DNA of 64,000 nt from Novosphingobium sp. 28-62-57 (GCA_002256985.1 NCGO01000004.1:1-64000), one strand, 5' to 3'. Shown: positions 1 through 8,514, counted from the first letter of the stretch. Numbers and translations are program-made. The notes: generated by a model from the letters alone, not told the origin.

Positions 1-1
1 G

Positions 2-379
2 GATCGGGTGATGCATCGCTGGGTTTGCAGCCCCGAGGCTGACATTCTCGCCAACCGTAAGCTCAACTGGGTAATCGCAGGCGGCGAAAGCGGCCCCGGT
101 GCGCGCCCGATGCACCCAGATTGGGCCCGCTCCCTGCGCGATCAATGCGCCGCCGCTGGCGTCCCCTTCCACTTCAAGCAGTGGGGCGAGTGGGCACCCA
201 GCGAAGAGTGGAATCCTCGGGCCAAGCAGCGCCAACGCGCTATTCGTTTCGATGGGTCTGCAATGCCTGACGAAGAATGGTTCGGCGATGGTCATCGGTT
301 CACGCTTGTCGGCAAAAGAGCCGCCGGTCGCCTGCTCGATGGCATCGAACACAACGGCCTGCCGGGGAAGGGACGCTGA
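2..379 (+). CDS. DUF5131 (phage Gp37/Gp68-like) protein, C-terminal part
   Basis: The frame is open to the left edge, so the start lies outside the window and only about 125 C-terminal residues are seen. The stretch AGGESGPGARPMHPDW followed by FHFKQWGEW is characteristic of the phage Gp37/Gp68 family (DUF5131), a radical-SAM-like family common in prophages and integrative elements; its biochemical role is not established. It sits upstream of a methyltransferase and an integrase in the same direction, which fits an integrated element. The 128 bases after its stop show no convincing gene. Confidence 0.8.
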   Translation, partial: DRVMHRWVCSPEADILANRKLNWVIAGGESGPGARPMHPDWARSLRDQCAAAGVPFHFKQWGEWAPSEEWNPRAKQRQRAIRFDGSAMPDEEWFGDGHRFTLVGKRAAGRLLDGIEHNGLPGKGR

Positions 380-507
380 TGTTAGGCGGGCTAAAATCTC
401 TCGGACTAGGGCAGTTGTCGTGGCGCTTAAGCATTTTTGCTTTGAGCTCTGATCGGCGCGAGGGGTACTTCATTCTCTGTCTCCGCAGGTCTCAACACGA
501 GCCTGTA

Positions 508-651
508 ATGACATCTTCGCGCGTGGCGGACTGGCACCCCAGCGACAGCAGGCTGCTGTCGTGGAAAGATCCATACGCATCGAAGACGCACTGGCTTGAT
601 GACCTGTCACCCTCGCGGAGGTTACCGCCGTCAGCACGGAGGCGTGCATGA
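508..651 (+). CDS. Possible small coupled ORF upstream of the methyltransferase
   Basis: A 47-residue reading frame beginning MTSSRVADWHPSDSRLL. Its TGA overlaps the methyltransferase ATG in an ATGA arrangement, the same coupling style used by the next genes. No family is recognised and the ribosome binding site is weak. It could be a short coupling peptide or chance: the Arg-rich tail (SARRRA) is typical of an out-of-frame reading of GC-rich DNA. Confidence 0.25.
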   Translation: MTSSRVADWHPSDSRLLSWKDPYASKTHWLDDLSPSRRLPPSARRRA

Positions 652-1394
652 CCCCCGTCTCCATCGGCCCCCACCGCCTCTATCTCGGTGATGCCTACAC
701 CGTCCGGCCCACCTTGGGCTGGATGGACGCCGACATCATGGACCCGCCCTATGCCTTCAACAATTCCGGCGGCGGTGCCTTCCGCAAATCGCGCGAAGGG
801 GCCAATCGGATTGTCTCCGAAGGCCTCGATCGCGGCTTTGACCGGTCAATCATCGATGCCTCGCGCAGCGGTGCAGTGGTGGTCTTCTGCCACAACGATC
901 AGCTGGCCGATCTGATTCCCGAAACGGTCGAAGATGATCGGGATCAGGACGCCCTGCTGGTGGCCGATATGTTCGCCCACGTGCGCCCCCGCTTCCATCG
1001 CGCGGTGCTGGGCGTCTGGATCAAGCCCAACCCCTCGCCCATGGCCAACAAGCACTATCTGGCCGACATGGAGCCCTATATCCACGCATGGAACAAAGGC
1101 TTCCATCCCCAGGGCGAACATCACGACAAGCACCGCTGGATCCAGTGCGGCACCGTACGCACCAGCGCCTTCGATCACCCCACCGTGAAACCCGCCCCGT
1201 TGATGGACAAGATCGCCCGCAACGTCGCTGGCATCACCGTCTGCGATCCCTTCATGGGCACCGGCAGCACCGGCGTGGCCGCGATCAAGGCAGGCAAGGT
1301 CTTCACCGGCATCGAACACAACCCCAACCACTTCGCCACCGCCGTCAAGCGCATCACCGAAGCCTGGGAAATCAGCCAGTGGGAAGCCGCATGA
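648..1394 (+). CDS. DNA methyltransferase (adenine-N6/cytosine-N4 type)
   Basis: A 248-residue SAM-dependent DNA methyltransferase. The catalytic motif IV DPPY is at residues 32-35 and the SAM-binding motif CDPFMGTGSTG lies near the C-terminus. The order motif IV before motif I is that of the beta class. No restriction gene is seen next to it, so it looks like an orphan methylase carried by the mobile element, perhaps for self-protection or regulation (inference). The start is supported by GGAGG a few bases upstream. Its TGA overlaps the ATG of the following 58-residue gene. Confidence 0.88.
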   Translation: MTPVSIGPHRLYLGDAYTVRPTLGWMDADIMDPPYAFNNSGGGAFRKSREGANRIVSEGLDRGFDRSIIDASRSGAVVVFCHNDQLADLIPETVEDDRDQDALLVADMFAHVRPRFHRAVLGVWIKPNPSPMANKHYLADMEPYIHAWNKGFHPQGEHHDKHRWIQCGTVRTSAFDHPTVKPAPLMDKIARNVAGITVCDPFMGTGSTGVAAIKAGKVFTGIEHNPNHFATAVKRITEAWEISQWEAA

Positions 1395-1567
1395 CCGCGC
1401 CCATGACCCACTACTGGCGCCTGCGCGCCACCCTGCCCGAACGCCACGGCCACCCCTGCCGCCTGATCGCGGTGGGCAAGATGAACACCATCCAGATCGA
1501 ATTCGCCGATGGCACCCGCCACATCGTCAGCCGCTACGCCGTGCGCAGGCTTCAGGACACCCAGTGA
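1391..1567 (+). CDS. Small hypothetical protein (58 aa) of the mobile element
   Basis: Begins at the ATGA overlap with the methyltransferase and ends in a GTGA overlap with the HTH gene, so it is translationally coupled on both sides. The sequence (LPERHGHPCRLIAVGKMNT then IQIEFADGTRHIVSRYAVRR) looks like a small beta-rich protein. No family name is certain. The tight coupling is the main support that it is real. Confidence 0.6.
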   Translation: MTAPMTHYWRLRATLPERHGHPCRLIAVGKMNTIQIEFADGTRHIVSRYAVRRLQDTQ

Positions 1568-1854
1568 CGCGCCAATTGCTCTTGACCGAGGAAGAGGCTG
1601 CCCAGCGCCTGCGCTTGTCCCCACGCACGCTCCGCAAGGCGCGCGGGCAGGGAAAGCTGCACTATGTGCTGATCGGGCGAGCCGTGCGATACACCGAAGA
1701 GGATCTAACGTCCTTCATCGATTCTCTCCGCACGGTGCAGCCAGCATGTCCCAAAAAGCCCGAACCGACACGCAATGCGCGCACAAAGGGCAGGGGCGCG
1801 GGTGCGCAGATCATCCCGTTCACCGAACGCAACGCGGGTCGCTCGAGCCGATAA
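1564..1854 (+). CDS. HTH (MerR/excisionase-type) DNA-binding protein
   Basis: A 96-residue protein starting at a GTG that overlaps the previous stop. Residues about 6-50 (LTEEEAAQRLRLSPRTLRKA, then LIGRAVRYTEEDL) form the winged-helix 'helix_turn_helix_17' pattern of excisionases and AlpA-like regulators. The tail is basic and disordered. It lies 4 bases before the integrase start, so it probably acts as the element's directionality factor or as a regulator of integrase (inference from position). Confidence 0.82.
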   Translation: MTRQLLLTEEEAAQRLRLSPRTLRKARGQGKLHYVLIGRAVRYTEEDLTSFIDSLRTVQPACPKKPEPTRNARTKGRGAGAQIIPFTERNAGRSSR

Positions 1855-1858
1855 GGTC

Positions 1859-2959
1859 ATGACGGTCTACAAGCCGAAGGGCAAACCCTACTACCACTAC
1901 GAATTCCAGATCCGGGGCAAGCGCTACTACGGCTCGACCGGTTGCGAGCGCAAGCGCGACGCGGAGGAAGTCGAGCGGCGCGAGCGGCGGAAGGCCGTTT
2001 TGCCCAGCGAACAACGCCCGCCGATCACCGTCAACGAAGCGGCCAGTCTCTATCAGGACCATGCGGAGCTGCTGCCCAGCTGGCCCACCATCCGCTACAT
2101 GCTCACCGAACTGGTCGCGGGGCTTGGCCCTTCGAAGCTCCTCTCCGAAGTCACTGATCGTGATCTGCAGATCTACTTCGCCCGCCGCCGCAATGGCCGC
2201 TCAAACTCATCGGTCAATCGCGAGATCGAGAACGCGCGCTCCCTGTGGCGGCGCGCCAAGCGGTCGAAGTATGATGTCGGTGAAATGCCCGATTGGGCGC
2301 TGCTCCTGTTGAAGGTGCCAAAGAAGCCGCCGCGTGAATTGCAGCCGATCGAGGAGGACAAGCTGATGCTTGCCCTGCGCAACGATGTTGTCGATGCGGT
2401 GGAATTCCTGCTCAAATCGGGCTGGCGGCGCGCCGAAGTGCTCGGCCTGCGTTGGGAAGACCTAAACCTTCCCGCAAAGTCGGCCGTCACCCGGATCAAG
2501 GGCGGCGATCATGTCAACCGTCCGCTCACCACGGCGCTGGTCGAGATCATCGCGCGCCAGCCCCAAGCCGATACCGACGAGGGCAAGTCCTTCGTCTTCA
2601 CCTATGTCTGCCAGAAAAGCCGTGGCAACCGGCGCAAGGACAAACGCTACCCGCTCACTCCCACCGCCTTGCGCAAGCCTTGGGCAGCCGCGCTTGAAGG
2701 CGCAGAGGTGAGCAGCTTCCGGCTGCATGATTTGCGCCACACACGCGGCACCCGCATCGTCCGCGCCACCGGATCACTGGCAGCAGCCAAGGAAGCCCTC
2801 AAGCACAAGCGCATCGAAACCACCCTGCGCTACGCCCACGTCCTGGACGACGATGTCCGCAACGCCCTCGAAGCGAGCGAGGCAAGAGCACCAAAGTCCC
2901 GACCCCAAGAGTCCCGACATAGTCCCGACCGTAAGTCTGTGAAGAAGCGAAAAGCCTAG
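1859..2959 (+). CDS. Tyrosine-type site-specific integrase
   Basis: A 366-residue tyrosine recombinase. The N-terminal arm-binding part (YHYEFQIRGKRYYGSTGC) is followed by a core-binding SAM-like domain and the catalytic domain. Catalytic residues visible are R190 (SGWRRAEVLGLRWED), H290 and R293 (LHDLRHTRG), H316 (LKHKRIETT) and the nucleophile Y325 (TLRYAHV). ATG 1859 was chosen because the conserved N-terminus begins there; an upstream extension would overlap the HTH gene. The gene ends 35 bases before a tRNA-Val fragment, the classic place for an integrase next to its attachment site. Confidence 0.93.
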   Translation: MTVYKPKGKPYYHYEFQIRGKRYYGSTGCERKRDAEEVERRERRKAVLPSEQRPPITVNEAASLYQDHAELLPSWPTIRYMLTELVAGLGPSKLLSEVTDRDLQIYFARRRNGRSNSSVNREIENARSLWRRAKRSKYDVGEMPDWALLLLKVPKKPPRELQPIEEDKLMLALRNDVVDAVEFLLKSGWRRAEVLGLRWEDLNLPAKSAVTRIKGGDHVNRPLTTALVEIIARQPQADTDEGKSFVFTYVCQKSRGNRRKDKRYPLTPTALRKPWAAALEGAEVSSFRLHDLRHTRGTRIVRATGSLAAAKEALKHKRIETTLRYAHVLDDDVRNALEASEARAPKSRPQESRHSPDRKSVKKRKA

Positions 2960-2965
2960 CTTTTC
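2949..2965 (+). terminator. Short hairpin at the integrase stop
   Basis: A perfect 7-bp dyad (GAAAAGC-cta-GCTTTTC) containing the integrase TAG stop. It could act as a weak terminator for the element operon or be part of the recombination site. There is no long U-run after it. Confidence 0.35.
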
Positions 2966-2994
2966 TGCGGCTCTCGGGGCTCAAGACACTCGAC

Positions 2995-3032
2995 GTGTAA
3001 ACGAGATGCTCTACCAACTGAGCTAAGCGCCC
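2995..3032 (-). tRNA. Truncated tRNA-Val(TAC), 5' half only (attachment-site remnant)
   Basis: Read on the minus strand, 38 bases match the 5' half of a tRNA-Val: acceptor strand GGGCGCT, D-arm GCTCAGTTGGTAGAGC, and the anticodon region CTCGTTTACAC with anticodon TAC. Beyond the anticodon loop the sequence no longer pairs: no anticodon 3' strand, T-arm or matching acceptor 3' strand is present. The break lies on the integrase side, so this is most simply one end (attR) of the integrated element. The fragment by itself cannot encode a functional tRNA. Confidence 0.8.
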
Positions 3033-3097
3033 CCGGCGGTTGCGCTATTGCGCGCAAAGCCGGGGGTAGTCAACCATCGTCTGCTTGTCGTTTTACA

Positions 3098-5671
3098 TCA
3101 GCAAGGCTGGGCGGCCCAATCGCCACGGACCCAGTGATGCGCCTTGTGCTTCCACGGATCGATCACCACCAGGTTGATCCAGCCGTTCTCCACCAACCGG
3201 CCCACGGCATCATGCGCCAGCACGATGTCCTGCACCCGCTGGAGCGGCGCTTCGACGATCACGGCAAGACGGCGCGGGGTGTGGTAGGCGGTGCCATCAT
3301 CGCGGAATAGCGATTGGCGGGGCAGGCCGGTGCACAAGTCTCCGCCGCTGCCCTGCACCACGCCAAAGCCGCCGATCACGTTCTGCGTGGTCTTGTCGCC
3401 TGCGCCGAATACGGCGTTGTCGATCGTGGAAAACAGGTATTGGCAGTTGATCCACTGCGCCACGATCATCGGCGCGGTCATGATCCCGGTCAGCGCGCTG
3501 CCATCCTTATCCTGCTTCCAGTCATAGCTGTGGAGGAAGGCCTGACCGCCAAGGTCTACTTCCTGCGTCAGCGCACGTGGGGCGATGATGAAGGCGGCAT
3601 TGCCGGCAAGGCCCCATTCGGGCCGGACTTCGGCCCAGTGGGCAGCGCCTGTCAGCAGATCCTCGGCCGTCCGCCCCAGCTTCGTGGCGCGCTCCTGCCG
3701 GCTTTGCCCGCCAGCCTGTTCAAGGGCCTTTTCAAAGCGGGCAAGATCACCGGCATGGCTTGCCGGGACGAGCTGACGGTCAAAGATTTCCACCGCATCG
3801 CGGGTGGTATCGTGCTGGGCAGCGATGAACCACGTATCCTCGGGCAAGGCCACGCCCTGTTCGGCCAGCCCCTCGCGCACGGCTGGCGTGTTGAGAATGG
3901 CGGCCATCAGCCGGGCATTCGGTCCGCCCGGATGCCCGCCGCACGCGCCGCAATCAAGGCTTGCGGCAAAGGCGTTGTTGGTGGTGCAGCCGCCATGACC
4001 GACCAGAGCAACCAACCGTGCTGTCTGTGCCGAAAGCCCGGTCAGGGCAAACATGCCGCGGGCATAGGCAATCTGCTGTTCCAGCGGGATACCCCCGCCA
4101 AGGCCATGGGCGCCATCGTGCCCATGATCGTTGCACGCCACGGGCACCAGCGAATGCCCACGCTCACCCATCAGGCGCTTGGTCAAGGCATTGGTAAGGC
4201 GCGGGGCCAGCGTGCGGGCCAGCATGGCCACAGCGGCAATGGGCCCCGCGGCTTCTGCCGTGGCAAAGCCGGTGGCACCGCTCTTGGTGGTATCGAGCAT
4301 GGCCTGCGCATCGTCCATCGCTGCATGGCGGGCCAGCAAGGCTCCGGCTTCGGCCTCGCGGCCCGGCGCAGCGCGTTCGGGCACGACGTGCGAGGGGGAC
4401 AGCAGCACCGGCAATTGGTTGCGGGTGGGCGCAGCGCAAGCAGGGTTAATCGCGATCGGCAGGCCGAAGAACCCGGCATAGCCGAGCGTTTCAAACCGCC
4501 CTTGTGCCTCCAGCGCGCGCCGCATCGGTTCTGAACGCACGTCGATGCAGAACACGGCCTGCGCTTCGGGCCGCAGTGTGGATTGCGGAGCCGTCAGCCG
4601 TGCCGATGCGCCTTCAAGCTGCGGCGCAAGCGCGGCCAGGAAGCTGGCCTCAGCCGCTTGCTGGAATATCAGGCCCAGTTCGCCAAGGCTGTAGGACGCT
4701 ACCGCTTTCAGCTTTGCCCGGCCCTGTTCGGTCCATTGCGCGCTGGCACCGGTTGCAAATCCGAAATGGGCCAACAGCGCAGCTTCAACGGCTTGCGTAT
4801 TTTCCGTCTCGGGCACGGCAGCAGGGCCGGGCCGGCCCACGCCTTGGAGCAGGGCAACCAGTGCCATCAGATCCAGCATCGTGGCAGGCGCGCCAAGGCT
4901 CGCCTCGTGCCCGGCGTGTTCGGCACGCCAGCGCAAGTGCGCACCCCAGCCGGGCATGGCCGCGACCAGCGAACGCAACCAGGGCAGGCGTTGGTCTTGC
5001 GCCACGGCATCGCGCCGCGCCGCAAACAGCAGCATTTCCACCGGATCAGCCGGAGCCTTGGCCAGCCAGTTGGCCGCCGTGGTATCGCTGATGCGCAGCA
5101 AGGCCGGATCGTGCTGCAGGACTTCGCGCAGGCAGGCATAGAGGCCACATTCCCGCTTTGGCAGGCGCAGGGCAGCGTTGCGATCAAAGAACGTCGCCAG
5201 CCACCGCGCCAGAACGGCCATGGCCGGGGAGAGCGGGTTGCGCTCTGGCTGGGCATCGCTGGCGTTCATCTCGGTCAGCCGTGCGACCAGCAGATTGTAG
5301 GCATTAAGATCGGGGCCGAGCGGCGCAAACGCCTCTTCCAGCCCGCCCAGGCTCTGCACGATGGCTTTGCGCAAGGCGACATATTCGATCCGCCCTTCGG
5401 CCATCAGCTTGCGCCATTCGGTCAGCGACAATGAAGGCCGTGCGCCGAACAGCGTTGCGGCTTCGGGCAGGGCCTCTTCGAAGGGCAGATCTTCAAATCC
5501 CGACAGCGGGTTTACTGCAATCGCGCTGTTCAGTGGCCACAAGGGCGCGACCGTCTGCGCGGCAATCGAAGCCAGTGCCAGCAATTGCTCACGCTCGGCC
5601 TGAAGGGTGGATGTTGAGGAGAGGGCGTTGAAAGGCGTTTCCGCCGCGAAGGTTCCAGTGGCGAGGTTCAT
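3098..5671 (-). CDS. dabA: DabA, inorganic carbon uptake subunit (DUF2309/UPF0753)
   Basis: An 857-residue DUF2309 protein. DabA is the cytoplasmic zinc subunit of the DAB system, which couples CO2 hydration to the ion gradient through DabB. The beta-carbonic-anhydrase-like zinc site is visible: C375 and D377 in FCIDVRSEPMR, H559 in LVGHGGC and C574 in LDCGACGGH, with the same 15-residue H-C spacing as known DabA. The start at 5671 has GAAGGA upstream; the frame continues further without homology. It follows dabB by 59 bases on the same strand. A heterotroph probably uses it to keep bicarbonate for carboxylases (inference). Confidence 0.92.
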   Translation of the reverse strand: MNLATGTFAAETPFNALSSTSTLQAEREQLLALASIAAQTVAPLWPLNSAIAVNPLSGFEDLPFEEALPEAATLFGARPSLSLTEWRKLMAEGRIEYVALRKAIVQSLGGLEEAFAPLGPDLNAYNLLVARLTEMNASDAQPERNPLSPAMAVLARWLATFFDRNAALRLPKRECGLYACLREVLQHDPALLRISDTTAANWLAKAPADPVEMLLFAARRDAVAQDQRLPWLRSLVAAMPGWGAHLRWRAEHAGHEASLGAPATMLDLMALVALLQGVGRPGPAAVPETENTQAVEAALLAHFGFATGASAQWTEQGRAKLKAVASYSLGELGLIFQQAAEASFLAALAPQLEGASARLTAPQSTLRPEAQAVFCIDVRSEPMRRALEAQGRFETLGYAGFFGLPIAINPACAAPTRNQLPVLLSPSHVVPERAAPGREAEAGALLARHAAMDDAQAMLDTTKSGATGFATAEAAGPIAAVAMLARTLAPRLTNALTKRLMGERGHSLVPVACNDHGHDGAHGLGGGIPLEQQIAYARGMFALTGLSAQTARLVALVGHGGCTTNNAFAASLDCGACGGHPGGPNARLMAAILNTPAVREGLAEQGVALPEDTWFIAAQHDTTRDAVEIFDRQLVPASHAGDLARFEKALEQAGGQSRQERATKLGRTAEDLLTGAAHWAEVRPEWGLAGNAAFIIAPRALTQEVDLGGQAFLHSYDWKQDKDGSALTGIMTAPMIVAQWINCQYLFSTIDNAVFGAGDKTTQNVIGGFGVVQGSGGDLCTGLPRQSLFRDDGTAYHTPRRLAVIVEAPLQRVQDIVLAHDAVGRLVENGWINLVVIDPWKHKAHHWVRGDWAAQPC

Positions 5672-5730
5672 CAGAAGGTGTCCTTCAAATCTGGCAGGGT
5701 AAGGCGGCGCAAAAGCGAAGCGCGCGGTGT

Positions 5731-7122
5731 TCAGGCGGTCGGGTTGGCCACATGCATCAGCCGGGCAAACAGCGCCGGGGGCAAAGCCGCCTCGCCACTG
5801 GCGATGCGCTGCTGCACCACCCAACCGGCCAGCAAGACCGAGAGCAGGCCGAACTGCGCATAGTCGGGGATGAGCGGCTGGGCGGCGTTCACTTGCAGGG
5901 CTGACATCATGGCCAGAGCCGCTGCATTCAGCGCGATCAGCAGAAGCGGCGCGGCGGCAACCATCAGGCCCAGCGGGCTGCGGGGAATAGCGCGCAGGCC
6001 GATGGCCAGAGCGGTAAGTAGCGCGGCACAAGCAAGGCCCACAGGCAGGAGCGCGGTGCCTTCGCCGGTCAGGTTGAAGACGAGCGCGCTTGCCAGCGTG
6101 GCCAGCGCGATGGCGGCAGGCCACGGCTTGGGCAGGCCCTTGGCTGCGGGTGAGGTGGTGGAAATGGTGCCCGACGATCCGAGGAACAGCCAGGCCTTGA
6201 ACATGCCGTGTGCCACCATGTGCCACAACGCGGCGGCATAGGCGCCAAGGGCCACAGTCAGGAGCATGAAGCCCATCTGCGCCACGGTTGAAGCGGCGAG
6301 CGAGCCTTTGACATCGCTGCGCACCAGCATGATGGCGCTACCGATCAGCGCTGCGGCGAGCCCGACGATGAACAGCGTGAACCGGGCCGATGTGGCGGCT
6401 TCCAGCACCGGGGCGAAGCGGACCAGCAGAAACCCGCCTGCGTTGACAAAGCCTGCATGCATCAGCGCCGAAACCGGAGTTGGCGCGGCGAGCGAGCGCA
6501 TCAGCCACGACGAGAAGGGCGGCAGCGCACACCGAGCCAGCGCTGCGATAACCAGCAGGAACGCTGCCGGGATGGCAAAGCCCTTGGCCATGGTGGGCAC
6601 AGCGGCGGTGATCGCGCTGATCTCGGTCGATCCCGCGCCGATGGCCAGCAGGATCGCGGCGCCAACCAGCGCCAGATCACCCACGGCGAACGAAACGCTG
6701 GCGCGGCGGGCAGCGGAGCGGGCCTCGGCCCATTCGCCCACGTGGCCGATCAGCCCGGCCATCAACCGTCCGCTGACGATCCATGCGGCCGCCAGCAGAA
6801 GCGCATCGGCAGCAATTCCCATCAGCACCGTGGCAATGGCAAGGCCCGTGGCCATGCGCGCAAACGACGCCGCGCGCGGATCGGCGCGCAACTGGCGGCG
6901 GGCAAAGACGAGGACGATCAGCGTGACCAGCAAACTCAATCCTGCAAGGGCAATGCCCGCAGCAGTTGCCGCCGCATGGCCATAGGCCACCGTCAGGGCC
7001 AGCAGGCCCCCAAGCGCCACAACTGGCAGGTCGGCGGAAGATAGCGGTAGGCTTCGTGCTGGCGCAGGGGCCGCGGTCCTTACCCCGCTGCCAAGGCTTA
7101 CGCTCATCGAGTTCTGGTTCAT
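5731..7122 (-). CDS. dabB: DabB, NuoL-like proton-conducting membrane subunit
   Basis: A 463-residue polytopic membrane protein of the NuoL/MrpA proton-conducting family, shorter than NuoL, as is usual for DabB. The family signature APTPVSALMHAGFVNAGG with the preceding PFSSWL is clear, and the rest is a series of hydrophobic helices. It energises DabA by passing cations across the membrane. ATG 7122 is set by a strong ribosome binding site (AAAAGGAG). It is first in the dabB-dabA unit and faces a LysR gene. Confidence 0.9.
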   Translation of the reverse strand: MNQNSMSVSLGSGVRTAAPAPARSLPLSSADLPVVALGGLLALTVAYGHAAATAAGIALAGLSLLVTLIVLVFARRQLRADPRAASFARMATGLAIATVLMGIAADALLLAAAWIVSGRLMAGLIGHVGEWAEARSAARRASVSFAVGDLALVGAAILLAIGAGSTEISAITAAVPTMAKGFAIPAAFLLVIAALARCALPPFSSWLMRSLAAPTPVSALMHAGFVNAGGFLLVRFAPVLEAATSARFTLFIVGLAAALIGSAIMLVRSDVKGSLAASTVAQMGFMLLTVALGAYAAALWHMVAHGMFKAWLFLGSSGTISTTSPAAKGLPKPWPAAIALATLASALVFNLTGEGTALLPVGLACAALLTALAIGLRAIPRSPLGLMVAAAPLLLIALNAAALAMMSALQVNAAQPLIPDYAQFGLLSVLLAGWVVQQRIASGEAALPPALFARLMHVANPTA

Positions 7123-7211
7123 GTGCTGCTCCTTTTGCCCCGGAGACGGCGGGATCCCTGTTTGATGATTGAGCAGATGCAGCATGGCCGATGATTTTAG
7201 AAACGACTTTA

Positions 7212-7230
7212 TGCAATGTTGAAGATTGCA
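7212..7230. promoter_or_regulatory. LysR-type dyad in the dabB/LysR intergenic region
   Basis: A perfect inverted repeat TGCAAT-N7-ATTGCA (T-N17-A overall) lies between divergent dabB and the LysR gene, 24 bases before the LysR ATG at 7255. Such dyads are the usual binding sites of LysR proteins. If LysR started at the earlier in-frame ATG (7216) the site would be inside its coding region, so the site also supports the later start. Confidence 0.6.
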
Positions 7231-7254
7231 GATGTAAATGATAGAAGCGAGAGC

Positions 7255-8121
7255 ATGGCCCTGCGCAACCTCGACATCGATCTGCTCCGCTGCTTTGTGA
7301 CTATCGCCGATACGGCCAGCTTTACCCGTGCGGGAGAGCGGCTGGGCCGGACGCAATCGGCAATATCGTTGCAACTCAAACGGCTGGAGGAGCAGGTAGG
7401 CCGTACGCTGTTCCTGCGCAGCCCGCGCAGCCTGTCGATCACACCCGATGGTGAGCGGCTGATCGGACCCGCGCGGCAGATCCTGCGCCTGCATGATGCC
7501 ACCGTGGCCGAGATGTTCGAGCCCGATATTGCAGGCTCAGTGCGAATCGGCGTGCCCGAGGATTTCGCCACGGCACACCTGCCGGGGGTACTGGCGGCCT
7601 TTACGCAGGCCCACCCTCTGGTGGAGCTTGAAGTGACCTGCGATCTGACGCTGAACCTGCTGGACCGCTTCCACGCCGGGCACTTCGATCTCGCCATGGT
7701 CAAGCGGCAGCCTACGCTGGAGCGGCAGGAAGGTGTGCGCGTGTGGCGTGAACCGCTGGTCTGGGTGGCGCGCGATTGGCAATCCGCCGCCGATTTCGCG
7801 CGGGTGCCGCTGGTGGTCTCGCCCGAGCCGTGTGTGTACCGCAAACGCGCAACCGAAGCGCTCGATGCGATGGGCCGTCCGTGGCGCGTGGCCTATACCT
7901 CGACCAGTCTGGCCGGTAGTCTCTCGGCGGTGCGCGCAGGCCTTGGCATTACGGTGCTGCCGCTGGAAATGGTTCCGGCCAACCTTGCCGCCGTGGGCGA
8001 AGATGCCGGCCTGCCGCCGCTTTATGATACGGAAATTGCGCTGATCGAAGCGCCCGGCCTGTCAGACACCGCCCACCTTCTGGCCCAGCATATCATCGCT
8101 GCGCTGGAACGGGGTGCCTGA
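7255..8121 (+). CDS. LysR-family regulator, probable regulator of dabAB
   Basis: A 288-residue LysR-type transcriptional regulator: N-terminal winged HTH (LDIDLLRCFVTIADTASFTR, then GRTQSAISLQLKRLEEQVG) and a periplasmic-binding-protein-like effector domain. It is transcribed away from dabB with a palindrome between them, the standard layout for a LysR protein controlling its neighbour. Its effector is unknown; a CO2- or carbon-status signal would be logical (inference). An upstream in-frame ATG at 7216 would add 13 residues but lacks a ribosome binding site. Confidence 0.88.
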   Translation: MALRNLDIDLLRCFVTIADTASFTRAGERLGRTQSAISLQLKRLEEQVGRTLFLRSPRSLSITPDGERLIGPARQILRLHDATVAEMFEPDIAGSVRIGVPEDFATAHLPGVLAAFTQAHPLVELEVTCDLTLNLLDRFHAGHFDLAMVKRQPTLERQEGVRVWREPLVWVARDWQSAADFARVPLVVSPEPCVYRKRATEALDAMGRPWRVAYTSTSLAGSLSAVRAGLGITVLPLEMVPANLAAVGEDAGLPPLYDTEIALIEAPGLSDTAHLLAQHIIAALERGA

Positions 8122-8144
8122 CGAAACCCGTCAGAGGCGCTCAC

Positions 8145-8480
8145 TCAGTCATCAAGATTGACGCGAGCAAAGGCGACCGGTTTCACGCAGCGCAGGCCGT
8201 CTTCAACCGGATTGGCGCAGCGCGCCATCGGCTGGCGCAAGCTGCGCACATGGGGCCGGGGCAGGTGGTCAGACTGCGGGCCATCGGTTACCACACGCCA
8301 GCGAAGTTGCGCCTCTGCCCGATTGGCACAGACCGTAACACCGGGCGAAGTTGGGCAGCGCCGATCCTCTTGCGCGGACATATTTGCGGGCAGGCGAAAG
8401 CCATGGTGGCTGTCATGTCCAGCTTCAGTCCCGGCAAGGGGCCCGGCTGCAATCAGTGTGGCAACAAGCAAAGTCAGCAT
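8145..8480 (-). CDS. Small secreted Cys-containing hypothetical protein
   Basis: A 111-residue frame whose ATG at 8480 follows AAAGG. The N-terminus MLTLLVATLIAAGPLAGTEA is a plausible signal peptide, and the mature part contains four cysteines (RRCPTSPGVTVCANRAEAQ; MARCANPVEDGLRC). Family unknown. It is convergent with the LysR gene, leaving 23 bases between stops. Upstream lie three 16-bp direct repeats that could be regulatory. Confidence 0.55.
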   Translation of the reverse strand: MLTLLVATLIAAGPLAGTEAGHDSHHGFRLPANMSAQEDRRCPTSPGVTVCANRAEAQLRWRVVTDGPQSDHLPRPHVRSLRQPMARCANPVEDGLRCVKPVAFARVNLDD

Positions 8481-8514
8481 GGCGCAGGCCTTTCGACCAA
8501 GGGGCGGAATAGCC

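Noticed and set aside
2960-3034. Complete tRNA gene next to the integrase
   Set aside because: The 3' half does not pair with the 5' acceptor and anticodon stems and has no T-arm; only a 38-base 5' half is supported.
3314-4534. 406-residue frame antisense to dabA
   Set aside because: Shadow of dabA, whose zinc-site motifs are intact on the other strand.
5672-6226. N-terminal extension of the dabA frame
   Set aside because: The extra 185 residues overlap dabB, look non-coding and precede a start with a ribosome binding site at 5671.
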